64,000 nt of DNA from contig NC_073358.2 of the NCBI RefSeq assembly GCF_027580225.2, positions 28,298,501 through 28,362,500 of the forward strand, given 5' to 3'. The position numbers were made by a program, and so were the translations under genes. This document shows, piece after piece, positions 11,248 to 24,800 of the stretch. The stretch's first letter is position 1; every line of letters starts with the position of its first letter. This DNA is from Misgurnus anguillicaudatus (Eukaryota > Chordata > Actinopteri > Cypriniformes > Cobitidae). A model generated the notes under the pieces. It was not told the origin of the DNA. It saw nothing but the letters and a program-made list of their open reading frames with translations, and did no database searches.

Positions 11248-14200
11248 TTACACTGATTTGGTGACCTTGATCACAATTGAGCTGTCTGTAACCTTGGTAT
11301 TAAAAAATTCAATCATGAACTTGTTCTTCAGTTTGTGGAGGAAGTGAATGTACCTCACCCCAGGCCCATAGTTTGAGAATACATGGGAGACCTATGCACA
11401 TACACAAACACATTTACAAATTATTTCATGTTGGCATGCAGCTATTAAATATATATGGATCTATACTGTGCTACCTTTTTCCAAGTGTGTGAATAACACT
11501 CCAGATCTTCTTCAGGGCTACAGGTGTGCTCTTTGATGACTGTCTTACCATCAGCGCCCAAGAGCTTCACTTCAAGCACATAGATATATTTATGAAGCTG
11601 GCTTTCCTCATACCTTATACAAAAGAAGGGTCACATTGAATTGTGTGAACACAATAAAGACATGAAGAATGGACATGACTTTTTAAAATAAAAATGTAAA
11701 GTACATAAATATGATGAGTACCTTTTTAACTTGTCTTTAAAAACATTGTTAGCAAATAGCTAAAACTTTAATATATCATGAAACAAACCAAACTCACCAG
11801 TCTTCAATGACTATCTCTGGTTGAAACTCATCCAGCACCTGGTCCCACAGACCTTCTGCCTTCAGGTCCACACGTTGCTCTAAAGAGAACCACCTGAGAT
11901 AAGAATACAAATAGGTAATTTCAGACCAATTATAGTGAAATAATATACTATTCTTTGCTCCCACATGTCAAGGTTTAAAATAACAAACCTGTCATGTAAT
12001 TGAGATGTGGTAGCAAAGAAAGTATGTGTAAAAGCTGCTTTTAAGTTCTGACCATGCTTCATTGAGATATTGGAAACTTACTGGATCTTAACCTTACATC
12101 GTTGAGCAAGATATTTAAAGGGACACTCCACTTTTTTGAAAATGGGCTCATTTTCCAGCTCCATTAGAGTTAAACATTTGATTTTTACCGTTTTGGAATC
12201 TATTCAGCCGATCTCCGGGTCTGGCGGTACCACTTTTAGCATAGCTTAGCATAATCTATTAAATCTGATTAGACCATTAGCATCACGCTCAAACTATACT
12301 CTCATTCTGGCGTAATAATCAAGGACTTTGCTGCCGTACCATGGCTGCAGCAGGCACAATGCCCGAAAATAGTCCCTTGCTATTGAAAGTAGCCAGAGGG
12401 AACTATTTTCGGGCGTTGCATAATATGGTAAGATATGGCAGCAAAGTCCTTGATTATTACGGCAGAATGAGAGTATAGTTCCTAGCCATATATGCCTAGA
12501 AAATCGCAACTTTTAATTTTCTGTCGGTCTTAGCACACGATGCAACCACAGAAGAGTCAAGTCTAAATAGGAAAAATATCAAAACTCTTTGGTTATTATT
12601 TAGTGTGATGCTAATGGTCTAATCAGATTCAATGGATTATGCTAAGCTTAAAGTGGTACCGCCAGTCCCAGAGATTGGCTGAATGGATTCCAAAACCCTA
12701 AAAATAAAATGTTTCACTCCACTAATCAAAAAAAAAGTGGAGTGTCACTTCAAAGGCATCCTTCCCATAATAATCATTTTAGTATATTGTAAGCAACACT
12801 TAATGAAATATTTCTTGATGTTGAGACAATGTCAAATATTTCTGAAGCAACTTGGACTCACCTGTGCTGAGGCAAGTGGCAGATCACAACTCCGGGGGGA
12901 ATCCCACTAGTGTCATAAGGCAAGACCTCTGTACTGGTGCTCCAGCCAGAGAAATGACCTATGATTATAATCCAACTTCATGATTTTGTAAAGGCAATAG
13001 TGGTTCTATATAATTCATGTATAAGAATATTTATGCTACATAGTTAAGAAAGGATATGAAAAAATGAAATTCATTACAGAATAGTTTTGTAGAGTGTTTT
13101 TTGACTCACCCTCTGGCTCAAACCTGGGTGGTTGGTGACTTGGAGGTGGCACTCCTGTAACAGGATGTTCAGGTGGTGGGGTCTTGTGGCTCACACCTGG
13201 TTATAAAAAAAGTACTTTAAAATTCCTTAAAGTCCACATGAAATCAAAACGGACAATTTTTATGTTTTAATTGAATATTGTTCATTATAAACAATTTTTA
13301 AAAATGTCATCCCTGCAGGACTCTACACTAGCTGGATATTTTAAAATAAACATTTAAAAACCTTTATTAAAGAAACGTTTGTATTTCACAGAAAAACACT
13401 CCTCCTCGTTATTTTAATATGATAACATATTACATATCGTCGCTGTCCGATGAAAACCACGTATGTCCATTTTGCCGATTTTGAGATTTTTCAACGGATT
13501 GAATGTCAAGGTTCATTTCCGTATACAGTATGCTTCACATATCTTAATGGCTAATGATACGTTGTGAAATCATGTCATCTGATTTTCACGTATATCTATT
13601 TGGTGTCAAAGCTGTCAATCACGGCTCATATCTCCCGCCTTGTGGAAGCATCTCGCCGGTCTCGTGAAGTTTCATCGAAGCTCAGCACTGGATAGCCGAA
13701 TTAACATAGCCTGGTGAGACAATGACTTTCCTTCATCGAGGTAAACGTTTCCCCCTTGAAGCCAGACGTACGTCTAGGAGTGACTAAATTACGGTAGGAC
13801 TGTGCAAACAAAGTATCCGTCTAGCATTACCATGTCAGTGTATTGATTCATTGTCCCTTCATAGTTTGCAAGAAACATTTAATACATTTATAATTAATAT
13901 TAAATAAACTAAGCGTTTTTAATAAACTAAGACTTAGGCCAGGGGTGCCCAACCCTGCTCCCGGAGGGCCACCGTCCTGCAGACCTCAGCCCCAACCCAG
14001 CTCCAACCACCTGTCTGTAATTACCAAGCAACCCTGAACACCTTGATTGGCTGCTTCAGCTGTGTTTGATTGGGGTTGGAGCTAAAATCTGCAGGACGGC
14101 AGCCCTCCAGGAACAGGGTTGGGCACCCCTGACGTAGGCTATTTAATAAACTGAGTGTATTCATCTGTCAATATGAAACGCGACTTGGCCATTCTAATTA

Positions 14201-16710
14201 ATGATCGGAAGAACGCGTATCGAGCACCGTTACTGTAAAATATGCATGTATGTCCATTTAAACTCAATTTTGGTCAAATGTGTATTATATCATTACACTG
14301 GCAAGAATATGCTTACATGTAAAGATGCCGTACCAAGTATGACAACGCTACATTCAACTGCTTTTGAAATACAGTGTTTTTTTCACTTCCAGAAAAGTAA
14401 CCGTTTTGGACATACGTGAATTTCATTGGTCAGCGACAATATTTTTTTGTATTATATTATTTCTGCAATACTGTGTATGTTGTGTTTTACTTTTATATAC
14501 TTCTAAGGTTGGTTAATTTAATATTTTGTTGGTTAGATCAATCTACATCAACATGTCATATGAAAAAAAAATTTCTTCTGCTTCCAAATTTATTTTATTT
14601 GCGTCTCTGCTGTGTCCCATTGACAGGCGCGGTGGGAGGTAACAGCAGGTGATGCAACCTTGGATCCTACGTGGGCTAGACCATCTCATTTCACTTCTCT
14701 TCGTGGACATCTGAGGCAGCGACCTTAGAAGACTGAGACCTCACCTTCGAATTGAAACACAACTATAGATACCTTATTCGACTGCTCCATGGGCGTGTCT
14801 GCCATTTTACAATCATGCTTGTAATTGGGCAGTGGTTATGAATGTGGTAAAGAGAATGGATGTGACCCGGAGCGCTGTCCCGTGTCAGGCACTCTCGCCT
14901 TCGTTTTACTACAGGAATGGCAGTGACATGCCATCCAGACTGAAAGTTTGTCGCTGCCACAAATTTTTGCGGCTCCACATCAAGTTAAACAAGCCTATTC
15001 CGTTTCACTTGGAAATACGTCACAATATAGAAGTAAAGTCGAACGCGACTTTCTGTTCACGAGGACTTTAACTGTGTTTTTTAAAGGCGAGGATGGCTGT
15101 ATATGGTCCTAGGATGGCTGTATATCTTGGCTGCAACATCATCATGCATAATCTAAGGACATCTCTCAATTCGAAGGATGCTTCGAGGCAGCCTTCGTCT
15201 CATGTCCTTTTTCCGACCTCTTTTGAAGGATGCATGAAGTGTATACTTTGTGGCCATAAATCATTCACAACTCTTTGCACACATTCCAAAAACATCACGT
15301 GAATTGAAATGGCACTTACTCTGCCCAATTTTATTCTGAAATACAAAATAAAAAAATAATAAAAAAATTGCAAACAAGTCGGCACAGAGCTCACCCAATT
15401 CGTTATGACATAGGCAAAAACATGTTTTTTTTAGAGACGAAGACATTTATGTTATTCTCTGTTTTGTTGTTAATCCCTTACTAAAAAAGTTAAACCATGG
15501 TTACTGTGGTAAAATCATGGTTTTGCTTATAGTAATCAATACACCAAAAAGCATGGCTTTTACCCCAAAAAAACATGGTTAATTTAATTTACATAATGTT
15601 AAACTGCCCATGTTGTGAAATGGGAGACCACCCGTTACAAAAATTAACCATGGTTTTACTACAGTAAAAAACATGGTTACTGTAGTAAAACCATTTTTTT
15701 CACAAAAAACAGTGTTAAACCATGGTTAGTGTAGTAAAACTATGGTTTTGCTGAGAGTAACTTTACACAATAAACAAAAAAAAAAAATATGGTTATTACA
15801 CTTTTATCACAATCTTCTCTCTTTACAATTTCCATGCCATGACCACAGGGGTGGGAACTATTATTATGACGTTATAGCATGGACACTTACTAACTAGACC
15901 GTTTAATTCTAGCTTTTAGGGGCAGTTTCCCGGACAGGGATTAGACTAGTCCTAGATTTAAACACTTTTAAGAGCTCTCCAAACTGAAAACAACTTGCAC
16001 TTACATATCTTAAAATACATCAGTGCCCTTTGTTTTACCTCAAAATGCACACAGGTAATGTTTATAGTATGGCATGTTTGTTAAAACTAGTTATATTTCC
16101 TAATTAAACTAAGGCCTAGTCCTGGATTAAGCTAATCCTGGTCCGGGAAACCGCCCCATAATGTTAAGGAGGACTCTTAACATCGAAGCCTACTTCTGGT
16201 CTGGTCTAGGAAGGACGCAGCCTTTATAGGATGCAACCTTGCGTTTGAGAAACACCCTAAAATCACAATAAAAGCGAAATATCCGCTTTCCACCTGAGAT
16301 TTATTGCACAATTAATGTTAGGGAGAGGGACTACTGTGTTGAATACTGGCTAAATTCTTTTTTATGAACTTTTATCTCAACCTTTGAAGCACCACTAAGC
16401 AGTGCCCAAAAATCAAAATGAACAAACTCACCAGAAATCCAAGAAGTCCCAGCACATGTAATATTACTAAAACTACCCTTTAACAATCACATAAAGGAGA
16501 TTAAATTAACGATAGCTGTGTAATTTACTGCAACGCGTGTATGTTTATGCACGTGACGTCATTACCGTACGGCGATGGGTTCTGGAGCAGATTCCGCTCA
16601 AACGGCTTCTTCTCACAAACATATTTCCAGTCCACACCATCAGGCATGGGGACACCGTTAGCCCCCAAAGCCCATTCTGAATCACACTTCTGTTTCCATT
16701 CAGCCGCCAT
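11248..16710 (-). CDS. nccrp1: NCCRP1-like FBA-domain protein (FBXO50), 235 aa, six coding exons
   Basis: Exons in transcript order: 16566-16710, 13110-13196, 12862-12958, 11798-11893, 11475-11613, 11248-11391. All junctions are GT/AG with matching phases, and the total of 708 nt closes in frame. Residues 1-49 carry the DGVDWKYVCEKKPFERNLL segment typical of NCCRP1. Residues 50-77 are a proline-rich linker (TPPPEHP, VPPPSHQPP). Residues about 79-235 form an F-box-associated (FBA) sandwich with GHFSGWST, QRVDLKAEGLW, DGKTVI, VSHVFSNYGPGVRY and a final TDSSIVIKV. No F-box is visible, as is usual for this family member. Known fish NCCRP1 was described as a receptor of nonspecific cytotoxic cells; mammalian NCCRP1 is a cytosolic FBA protein, and no signal peptide or membrane segment is evident here. 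An upstream in-frame ATG at 16749 would add 13 residues; I prefer the ATG at 16710 (MAAEW) by family resemblance. Other FBA proteins (FBXO2/6/17/27/44) are less likely because they carry an F-box. Confidence 0.9.
12117..12755. repeat. Long foldback element, copy 1 (nccrp1 intron)
   Basis: The ends GGGACACTCCACTTTTTTGA and AAAAAAGTGGAGTGTCACTT are inverted. Nested inverted arms include TGGTACCGCCAGxCCxxGAG and AATCAAGGACTTTGCTGCCG / GCAGCAAAGTCCTTGATTAT. A second copy lies at 43797-44546. It has no coding capacity and would form a long hairpin in pre-mRNA. Confidence 0.85.
13226..15074. repeat. Possible large composite foldback in nccrp1 intron 1
   Basis: The left end TTAAAGTCCACATGAAATCA is roughly inverted at the right end (TCTGTTCACGAGGACTTTAA). 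ACGTATGTCCATTTT at 13459 also has an imperfect inverse near 14405. The hAT at 13940 lies inside. The boundaries are uncertain. Confidence 0.4.
13940..14131. mobile_element. Non-autonomous hAT foldback, 192 bp
   Basis: The terminal inverted repeats are CAGGGGTGCCCAACCCTG and CAGGGTTGGGCACCCCTG. The element is flanked by ACTTAGGC and ACGTAGGC, an 8-bp target duplication with one mismatch. The arms GGAGGGCCACCGTCCTGCAG and CTGCAGGACGGCAGCCCTCC continue the palindrome inwards. Confidence 0.85.
15919..16156. mobile_element. MITE with GGGGCAGTTTCCCGGAC termini, copy 1
   Basis: The ends are GGGGCAGTTTCCCGGACAGG and GGTCCGGGAAACCGCCCC. The interior includes AGACTAGTCCTAGATTTAAA and GGCCTAGTCCTGGATTAAG. 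A second copy is at 56930-57154, and internal fragments appear inverted at about 54045-54120 and at about 31912-31935. Confidence 0.8.
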
Positions 16711-17968
16711 TTCGGTCTGGATGCCTCGCAGTCTGTGTACTGCAGACACATAGGAAGTGTTTTAATACTGTTGCCCCGCCCAAGAGATTTCAACATTTAC
16801 ACACATAAATAACAGAACTACTTTTTCTAGATCATAAGTGTTAGGACTTCACTTGAATGAAAAAATATTCCCTGTTGGGTTTCACATGACTTTATAACTT
16901 ATTTATTTAACAGTTTTTCATACAAAACAACAAAAATTGCATTAGGCAAGTGTAGTTTTTGGTAGACATGATTCATGACCAGCACACAGGCGGACGGGTT
17001 AGGCCACACCCATATAGAAAACATAACCATGACTACAGCTTATCATGTCAGCAAAGGTTTAAAGTTCACAGTGCAGACACATAGTTCTGTGTTTAAGATG
17101 CATTATGTTGGGGACACACCTAACAACTTGCTAAAACTTGACTCAACACACACAAAGAGTGTTTCTTGCATTAAATGATTTTTATCTGCAATTGTAAACA
17201 AAGGCTGAGCAGAACTGAAAAAGGGGCATGATCAGTAGTTATGATCAAATTACATTCACAATATGTGCAAAATTGGGGTATCCCTTAATGTTGCATAGCT
17301 AAGACAATTTTAATGTAAGCCTATAATGTACATGCAAAAGTTATTGCTAGATCCTGCATATGATTTTCAATATATAACTTGTGTGAATTAAATTTACATA
17401 CGAAATTAACTGAAGCATATTTTTGGGTTTCTGTTCCTACTTTAGTTTTGTAGTTTTGTATTGTTCACTGAAAACAAGCAATGCATTTAAAAAGGCAATG
17501 TTTACTATGAGTTTAATCCACAATAATAATCAAATCTAATATTTTTGTCTACTTTTGACTTTACTCATCAACTTATTACTATTATCTCCAGAATTATCAT
17601 CACATACACAAAACTCCAGACAGGTTTTTTGGCTAAAATATCATTAAAAAAACTAACAAACAACCGGCCCATCACTTCATAAATACTGAAAATAAAAAGC
17701 AAGTTCCCACAAGATTCCAAACAATGCCTCCTATTAACAAAATTAGGGAGAAGACAGTTAGCTTATCTAAATGACATATAATAGTGAGACATCACATGTA
17801 AATTTAGAAATTTATTTATGCTTTTATTCAAGTAAAAGATTGATTGAATATGCATGCTTCATGTTATAATTCATTTGCCGTGCACAGTCTGGCCATAAAA
17901 GGAAAATCCTATTGAAGAAGTCAGGCAAGCATTGAGAAATCAACTAGATTATTCAATAAACCGCACGA

Positions 17969-18053
17969 GGTAGATACAGAGATAAAGGGAAGAAGAGATA
18001 TTACACCACTTCGTCTCTCGCCTGCTGTTCTTCCCTTTATCTCTATCTACCTT
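17969..18053. repeat. Strong isolated hairpin, about 25-bp arms
   Basis: The arm AGGTAGATACAGAGATAAAG plus GGAAGAA pairs with TTCTTCCCTTTATCTCTATC plus TACCT across a loop of about 33 bases. The only discrepancy is a 2-base indel. No terminal-repeat extension or target duplication was seen, so the origin is unclear. Confidence 0.75.
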
Positions 18054-19129
18054 GTTTGCTTTCAGTTTGCAGTGTCAGCATATTACCTCTAGGGGAGTTT
18101 GTGGTCGCTCTATCTGATCATGTGCACTAGGCAGATAATAAAATTCTACATTACCTGAAACATGAAAATAAATGGCAATAAAATAATTACAAACTTCATT
18201 GTAACAGTAGGTTACATAAATCCGATGTAATTTAAATTCAACTCCCAATACATACAATGCCATTTTTAAGGAAGCATTTTCTATTATTTTATAAGTAATA
18301 TAGCTTTAAAACTTCTTTACGACAGTCCTAGGCCTAAATAATAATTAAGAAGGAGCAATGGATATGTAAAATAATTAGTGTAATGTATACATCTGCCAGG
18401 CACACACAGTACTGGCACACTTAGAGAACTGAACATTATAGTCAGTCGAATCACATTTCATAAAACACATGCCAACTGTACACACGATACACACCTTATG
18501 TAATTGGCTAGACTGCAGTCACACACATAGATACAGTGAAACAGTATAAACCAGTAGTCTCCAACATGGTGCCCGCACAGAATCTGTGGGTTGCCGCCAA
18601 AATAGGCTACATTTTATTAACAGCCTCAATTTTAATATTTATTTATTACATATTTATATTAGCTTGGCTTCTTTTGTTAACATTTTAAATAATGATAAAA
18701 CATATTAACAAGTAAAATAAAATAAAATCATGAGAAAAAAGGAGCCCTCCAGAGTGTTTTATTAAATTGAGACCCCAAACAAAGTGTCAGCTTAGCTACA
18801 GGAACATTAAAAGTTGCCTTTTTTAAGTACACGGGTTTGCATTGGTTAGACTTATCATAAACCTGGTATGAAATCAATAAATGCCCCAGTAGGTACATCT
18901 TTGTTTTAACTATTAGGGGATAGTTACCTAAAAAATTACAATAGGTAAAAGATAGGTTTAGGGAATATAAAAAATCTCCAATATCTCCACCAAGAAACAA
19001 AGTGTGTGCTGACTAAATAATAGTAATTACAGGCATTTTAGCTTCATGTCATCTGCCCAACTAATTCAAAGAACACCAAGTGCATCCATTGCATTTGAAT
19101 ACACTTCAATAACTGCAATCAGGGCTGGC

Positions 19130-19766
19130 CCGAGGCATAAGCGAACTAAGCAGCCGCTTGGGGCCCCGTGGCCACCAAGGGGCCCCCAATCGTTTTTTTT
19201 TACAATTAAATAACTTAAACAAGTAATATAAATGAATTAATATGAATGAATGAATACAAATGAATAAATGAATAATTCAAAACAAAAAAATCTGATTTGC
19301 AGACAACTAGATAGCGTTTAAGACTCATGCGCAATATAGGCACCTATCGTGCCTTGACAATTCGCGCCGGTGTGCAAGCGTAACTGTAATAAATGATAAG
19401 CCATGTCACAGAAAAGTATGTATCCCTCTGTTGCCGAAAAGAGAAAGAAGAAAAGGACATTGCGAATTAATATGCAAATTTAAATAGGGAAAGTTTATCA
19501 TTTCACATGTTTAAAGGGCTTGCAAATGTTAACATTTCAAGTGATTTTAAACCATTTAACCCGCAAAAAGGTAGCAAAGTAAGAAGCTTTCTGGACACAC
19601 ATGCTTTGTATGTTATGATTCATTTAATTTGATTTCTGTACCTAATGCTAATTTTAGCCCTTACTTAATGTGCAACTTTGTTCTTTTAATAAATGTTTGT
19701 AATTTTTTTTTTTTTTATAAAAAAATTGGTGATGGGGGCCCCCAAATGATGCTCGGGCCGGCACTG
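19130..19766. mobile_element. Non-autonomous hAT element, 637 bp
   Basis: The element runs from CAGGGCTGGCCCGAG to CTCGGGCCGGCACTG and is flanked by perfect ACTGCAAT direct repeats (19122-19129, 19767-19774). Subterminal GGGGCCCC / GGGGGCCCCC and an A/T-rich centre follow the hAT plan. No transposase frame remains. Confidence 0.9.
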
Positions 19767-20323
19767 ACTGCAATTGTGAAATGGGCAATTTTAAAGTCTC
19801 ATGACAAACATTGTAATGCTGCAGATAATAACAGGAGGTTACAGTTATTTGACTTAAGACCAATATGTCTGCGTGTCGCATTGACGATTAAATAGTACTG
19901 AAGGATGCCTGAAAGGACATAGGAAATTACAAACCATAAGTCTTACCTCATTGTGTAAAAGTGCTTTGTGCTGCTTAAACTGATCACTTTTACAGGAATA
20001 TTAGACAGGGAATATCAAGAATATTTAATTAAATCGTTGCAAAATCTGCTAAAAGCAAAATAAATGGAAAACTTCTTTAGATGTCAGTTACACAATTAAT
20101 TTATAATTTTTTTCATTCTATAATAACTTGAGTTCTTTGCTGAGTCAATGCAATACAAAACCCTACAGCAAAAAGAAAGGGAGGGAGGGACAGACTTAGG
20201 CTTGCTGGAGGTGGGTCAAGAAACACGGATTAGACAACGGAAGAGAATAAAGATATTGATGAATATCAGAAATAATTTTAATTTCCAGTTTTTTTAGGAA
20301 CTCTAATACCAACATATGCATGC

Positions 20324-20327
20324 ACAT

Positions 20328-20367
<40 letters not shown>
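20324..20367. repeat. AC microsatellite
   Basis: An uninterrupted AC run of about 40 bases. Confidence 0.95.
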
Positions 20368-20369
<2 letters not shown>

Positions 20370-22985
20370 ACAAAGGTCAACGCCAGACAACTCATGTGAA
20401 TGTCCCGTATAAGTGCATCCTAGAACTCTTTTGACAGTTGTGTGCTTTTCCTTTGCTATCTGCTCTTAAATTTAAAAAGTGAATAATTATAATTTGATGT
20501 GAAAGGTGCTGCCGCACAATTTTACAGCATTGTGCAAGAAAAGTATTAGCTAGGACAGACACTCTATGAGTCCTCCTTAAAAAGCAGCCTTGGCTGAAGG
20601 TCATATGTAATATTTGGACTCAGGTTACCTGCTGCAGTGCTTCCAAAAGTCAACTGTATTATTAGCTACAGCAAGTTAACTTGCTACTCTTACCCAAACT
20701 ACAGAACATGATGATAATATAGCTTCCCCTGAAAACACAAACATACAGACACAGGACATTTATTTCTCTGTGAAGATTACAAGCACACAACCTCAGTTCC
20801 GAGTCTCATTTCCACTTCTGCATTATTGTAAAATATTGCATCTTCAACTCAATTCTACAAGTTAAATGTATTCCTGTAGCGATCTTTTACAATGTTGGAT
20901 TGGTTCAAATGATAAAACACAGAAAAGAGGAAAATTATTAATTATAGAGGGTGCATATAGAGAAGACATGACACCATAAACAAGGTAGAAAGAAACGGTT
21001 CATTTAAGAACCTCTGACTTTAAAGGTTGTTCGGAAAACCAAACATGGCTCATTTTTAATCTTTATTTTGGTACATTTATTTCTAAGAGTGTACCTACAT
21101 TAATCATGCAAAACAGCAGAGTTGTCTTTAAAGGGGGACAACCAGGAACATTCCCCTGTGACAAGTGGGGTCCACTAAACATGTCCTAACATTGAGTGTA
21201 TAGGGGCTGGATCCCCATGAATTTAAATGATGATATTCATTGACATCAGAAGCGTTTGCACTGTAGCACTTCAACAGGTGCCTGAATATCATGTTTATAT
21301 TCTGCCCTGAATGAACTGAAGTACTTTTGTGCAAAAAATGAGAAGACATCTTAGGTTATCTTAGGCCTTTTCATTTTTAAAAAATATTTTCTGTCTTAAC
21401 TTTTGTGGGTTGCATAACTGTCCCATGTAAGTAAAAGCAGCTGTAACCAGAAACCGTTCTTTCATAATGTTACGCAATCTACTGCTCCTCGTATTCTGAC
21501 ACCACCTCCTAGACCTAGAAAGAAACAACATGGCTCTTATACACCCCAATGAAAGAAATATTATTGAATGATTGCGATTGAAATTTTTTGTTGTTTGCAC
21601 CATAATACTTCATTCTGTGTAACTGGAGCCTGTTGTACACAAACGTGGACAATTACACTGCTTCATGTTCAGAGAAACATATTTGTTTATTATATTTATT
21701 GGTTCTTCTTAACGCCAAATAGCTGGAAGAAATCTGAAAAAAAAGACAAACCAAAGCTCGGGTTTTAGGAGATTAATAAACGACACCTGTGCAATTACAA
21801 AAGGGTTTTGATGTAGTCATGTCATAATTAGATACAAAAAAGTCACAATTTGTCATAAAGATCTGCTGGCATAATTCAATTCAAATCAATTACATTTTAT
21901 TTATATAGCGCTTTTAACAATTATGCATTGTACCAGTGCAGCTTTACATGAAATAGAAACAAAGAAAACACAGAAAAGCGAAGAACAACAAAACATACAG
22001 ATTAGGATAAAGTATTTGAAGTTACATTTAGTCATTTCTTATTAAATGATGTAATAAGTAGTTGTACTCAATTCCAGCCCATATTATGAATATGGTTCTA
22101 GGATGGAGTACATGAAGCTATACATTTTTGTAAGTAGATCAGTGTAACATGTACCAAATTTGGTCACTATACTGTTTGTACAGGACAAACAGAAGACAGC
22201 TGTGAGTGTAAGCAGTAAGGGGCCATGTAGTGTCACCACAAGGCAAGGGCACAGTAAAGACCCATCCCCCTCGCATATCTAGAGCTGGTCACACTACAAC
22301 CACCCCAACCAGAAGGTTTTCAAATATTACACTCTTTAAATCTGTTTGAAGTATACATCTGGAGCCATACCGGATCTTGGAGTTTAAGTAATGAATTAAG
22401 TAAAAAACAAAGAGAGAGAGAGAGCAAAATAGACCAAATGTTTCTCCCTGACAAGCTTTGCATGTGTGTGACAGGTGCTGGTGAGGATGTAAGCCATGAC
22501 AGGCATGTTATTCACAAGTGTTGCTATGATGGAGACGATACAACTAGAATTAGAGTCCCTCTTTAGAGAGTTCCTCTATGAGGAACAAATAAACAATGCT
22601 TTAATTTAAAAAAATTCAAAATGTTCAAATGTTGAGGTTGAGGGGACATAGTTGAGGTTTTAATAACATAAAAAAGTAAAAAAAAACCTCTTTTAAATTT
22701 ATTTAGAATATGAGTTGGGTGGACTTCATATCATTAGTAAAGTCAACTCCGAAATGCATTGTATTAAGTTGCATAATAATTATTAAGTTGGTTCAACTGA
22801 TTTCTGTTTGTGTAATAAAAGATTTTTTGATATTAAAACATTTGATATTAATTAGTAAGCTGATTTAAGTTAACTACTTGGCCCAAATAGTGAGTAATCA
22901 AAAAATGTAAATTCAAGTTTTATATTACATGGACTGGGTCACCTTATGAAGGCAGATGTGTTGAGATTATATGATCAGTTTATAT

Positions 22986-23703
22986 TAGGGTTCCCACACA
23001 TTAGTTAACTTTAAAGTCAAGGACCTTTTAATGACTTTCCAGATCCAATACCCTCAAATTCTAAATTCAAAGGACTAAATGTGGGGACAGAGGTGAGAGC
23101 AAGGTTACATCGAGTTACCTTTTAAGAGACATTTTTACAGTTCACTTCTGAGGGAACTCACGCTGCGTCACTGCGGTGACACTTTTGGGACGCCTCCAGG
23201 GGTAAGTGCGTCTGAATGTGTATATCAAATTCAACCAATGGTGAGGCTTAACAACAAAGACAGGGTGACGCGGGAGCCAGGAAGTATATCACTATCTGAA
23301 ACATTGGCAAAGATGGCGTTACAGGGACGCAGGAAGTATGGCAAGGGAGATGTAGCGTCTCGTTCCCTTCTCAGGGAACAACAATTACATACGTAACCCG
23401 AGATGTGTCAAACACAAAGCATTTTGTTATGAATCAAACATTCGCATACAGAAGATATAAGCATTTAAAGTGAACAATTTAGCATGTGTGCTTAAAAAAT
23501 CTAGAATTTTTATGATATTATCCTACACTACACAGGGAATAATATGGATTTTTTCCCCCAGAAAACTTCTTGCATTAAATAGATTCAAGCACTTTCAATG
23601 ACCTGTATGTATGTATGTATATTTTTAAAAATTTCCCAGGGCCTTGACTTTTTCCCCCAGATTCACAAACTTTCAAGGATTTCAAGGACCCGTGGGAACC
23701 CTG
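22986..23703. mobile_element. Non-autonomous hAT element carrying an internal insertion
   Basis: The termini TAGGGTTCCCAC and GTGGGAACCCTG are inverted. The element is flanked by perfect GTTTATAT repeats (22978-22985, 23704-23711). The subterminal AAGTCAAGGACC matches the inverse of CAAGGATTTCAAGGACC. About 23095-23410 looks like a separate repeat, with GGTTACATCGAGTTACC at one end and TACGTAACCCGAGATG at the other. Confidence 0.85.
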
Positions 23704-23942
23704 GTTTATATGCTTCTTTGTTTATCTAGCTAATTCCCCTGTTACTGAATGGTTTCACGGCTGACTAAAATACTACTGGCTTCTCAAAACTTTTTCAGTT
23801 TGCATTTTGGGTGTCAGTAACTTTAAGAAAATGTCTTTAAAATCTGAAGCAGGTGAGGTAGTGCGGAAGTACAAGTAAAGGAAAAATGTCAACTGCTGGA
23901 TGGATACTTTTGGATGTCATTTTTTATAATCAAAGATACAAT

Positions 23943-24405
23943 TAGGGATGCACCGATAGGATTTTTTTGGGCCGATACCGATTTAAACAGACAACTTCTT
24001 GCTGATACCGATGCCGATATTAAACGCTTGTATACAATACAATACAGTTGGCCAATAGCTAGTTTATTTCTGCATCAAATTATTTTTACTGAACATGGAT
24101 TAGATCTATTTAACATTCAACTGACCAACATAATAAGAGAGGCACAAATTAAGCTAAAACAAATATAATAAGACAGCATGACAACCTTCAAAGGTGGTTT
24201 TTGCTATTCAGCATTTATTTTATTAACAACATCAACTCATTTTTTACATATAATGAATTTCTTTATGTAGTTAATTAATAAACAATTGGTATCGGCCTTT
24301 CTCGTGCTATTGCCGATATGCCGATGGTTTCAAATTTATCAAAAATCAGCCGATAAATATCGGCGGCCGATACATATCGGCGGCCGATACATCGGTGCAT
24401 CACTA
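23943..24405. mobile_element. Non-autonomous hAT element, 463 bp
   Basis: The termini are TAGGGATGCACCGAT and ATCGGTGCATCACTA, with perfect GATACAAT target duplications (23935-23942, 24406-24413). The subterminal regions are rich in CCGATA/TATCGG motifs, with ATATCGGCGGCCGATAC repeated near 24358-24390. These are probably transposase-binding repeats. Confidence 0.92.
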
Positions 24406-24592
24406 GATACAATTCACATTTTTGAAACCATTCACATTTTTGAGATCAAACAGGTCACCTATGAGAATCACGTAGATTCGATGAGAAAATGTTTCGAGCC
24501 TGGGGTGGAAGATAAACAGTCACAGAGATGAACAGTGATCTGGTCGGATAAATTACCGCTGCCTAAAAAAACACTCTCATTTTTTACCTGCA

Positions 24593-24800
24593 CTGTAAAA
24601 AATGTGCTGTAATTTTGCAGCTGGTTGCCAGTAACTTACTGTAGAAGATAAAGTCTAAAAATGTTTCATGTTCATTTAACTTTGAACAAAATGTTGCCAG
24701 TAAATAACATAAATGTAAAATATACAGTAAGTTACTGGCAGCTAGTTGCCAGTAATACCCAGTAATACTGTAATTTCTACAGAACTTTTTTACAGTGTAA
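24593..24800. repeat. Foldback MITE, ACTGTAAAAAA termini
   Basis: The end CACTGTAAAAAATG is mirrored by ACTTTTTTACAGTG. The inner arms GCAGCTGGTTGCCAGTAACT and AGTTACTGGCAGCTAGTTGC are related inversely. Confidence 0.75.

Noticed and set aside
11006..11347. Plus-strand 113-codon frame
   Set aside because: It overlaps the last nccrp1 exon and its 3' UTR in antisense, and its sequence looks random.
16541..16753. Plus-strand frame over nccrp1 exon 1
   Set aside because: It is the antisense of a clearly recognised NCCRP1 N-terminal exon with a proper donor.
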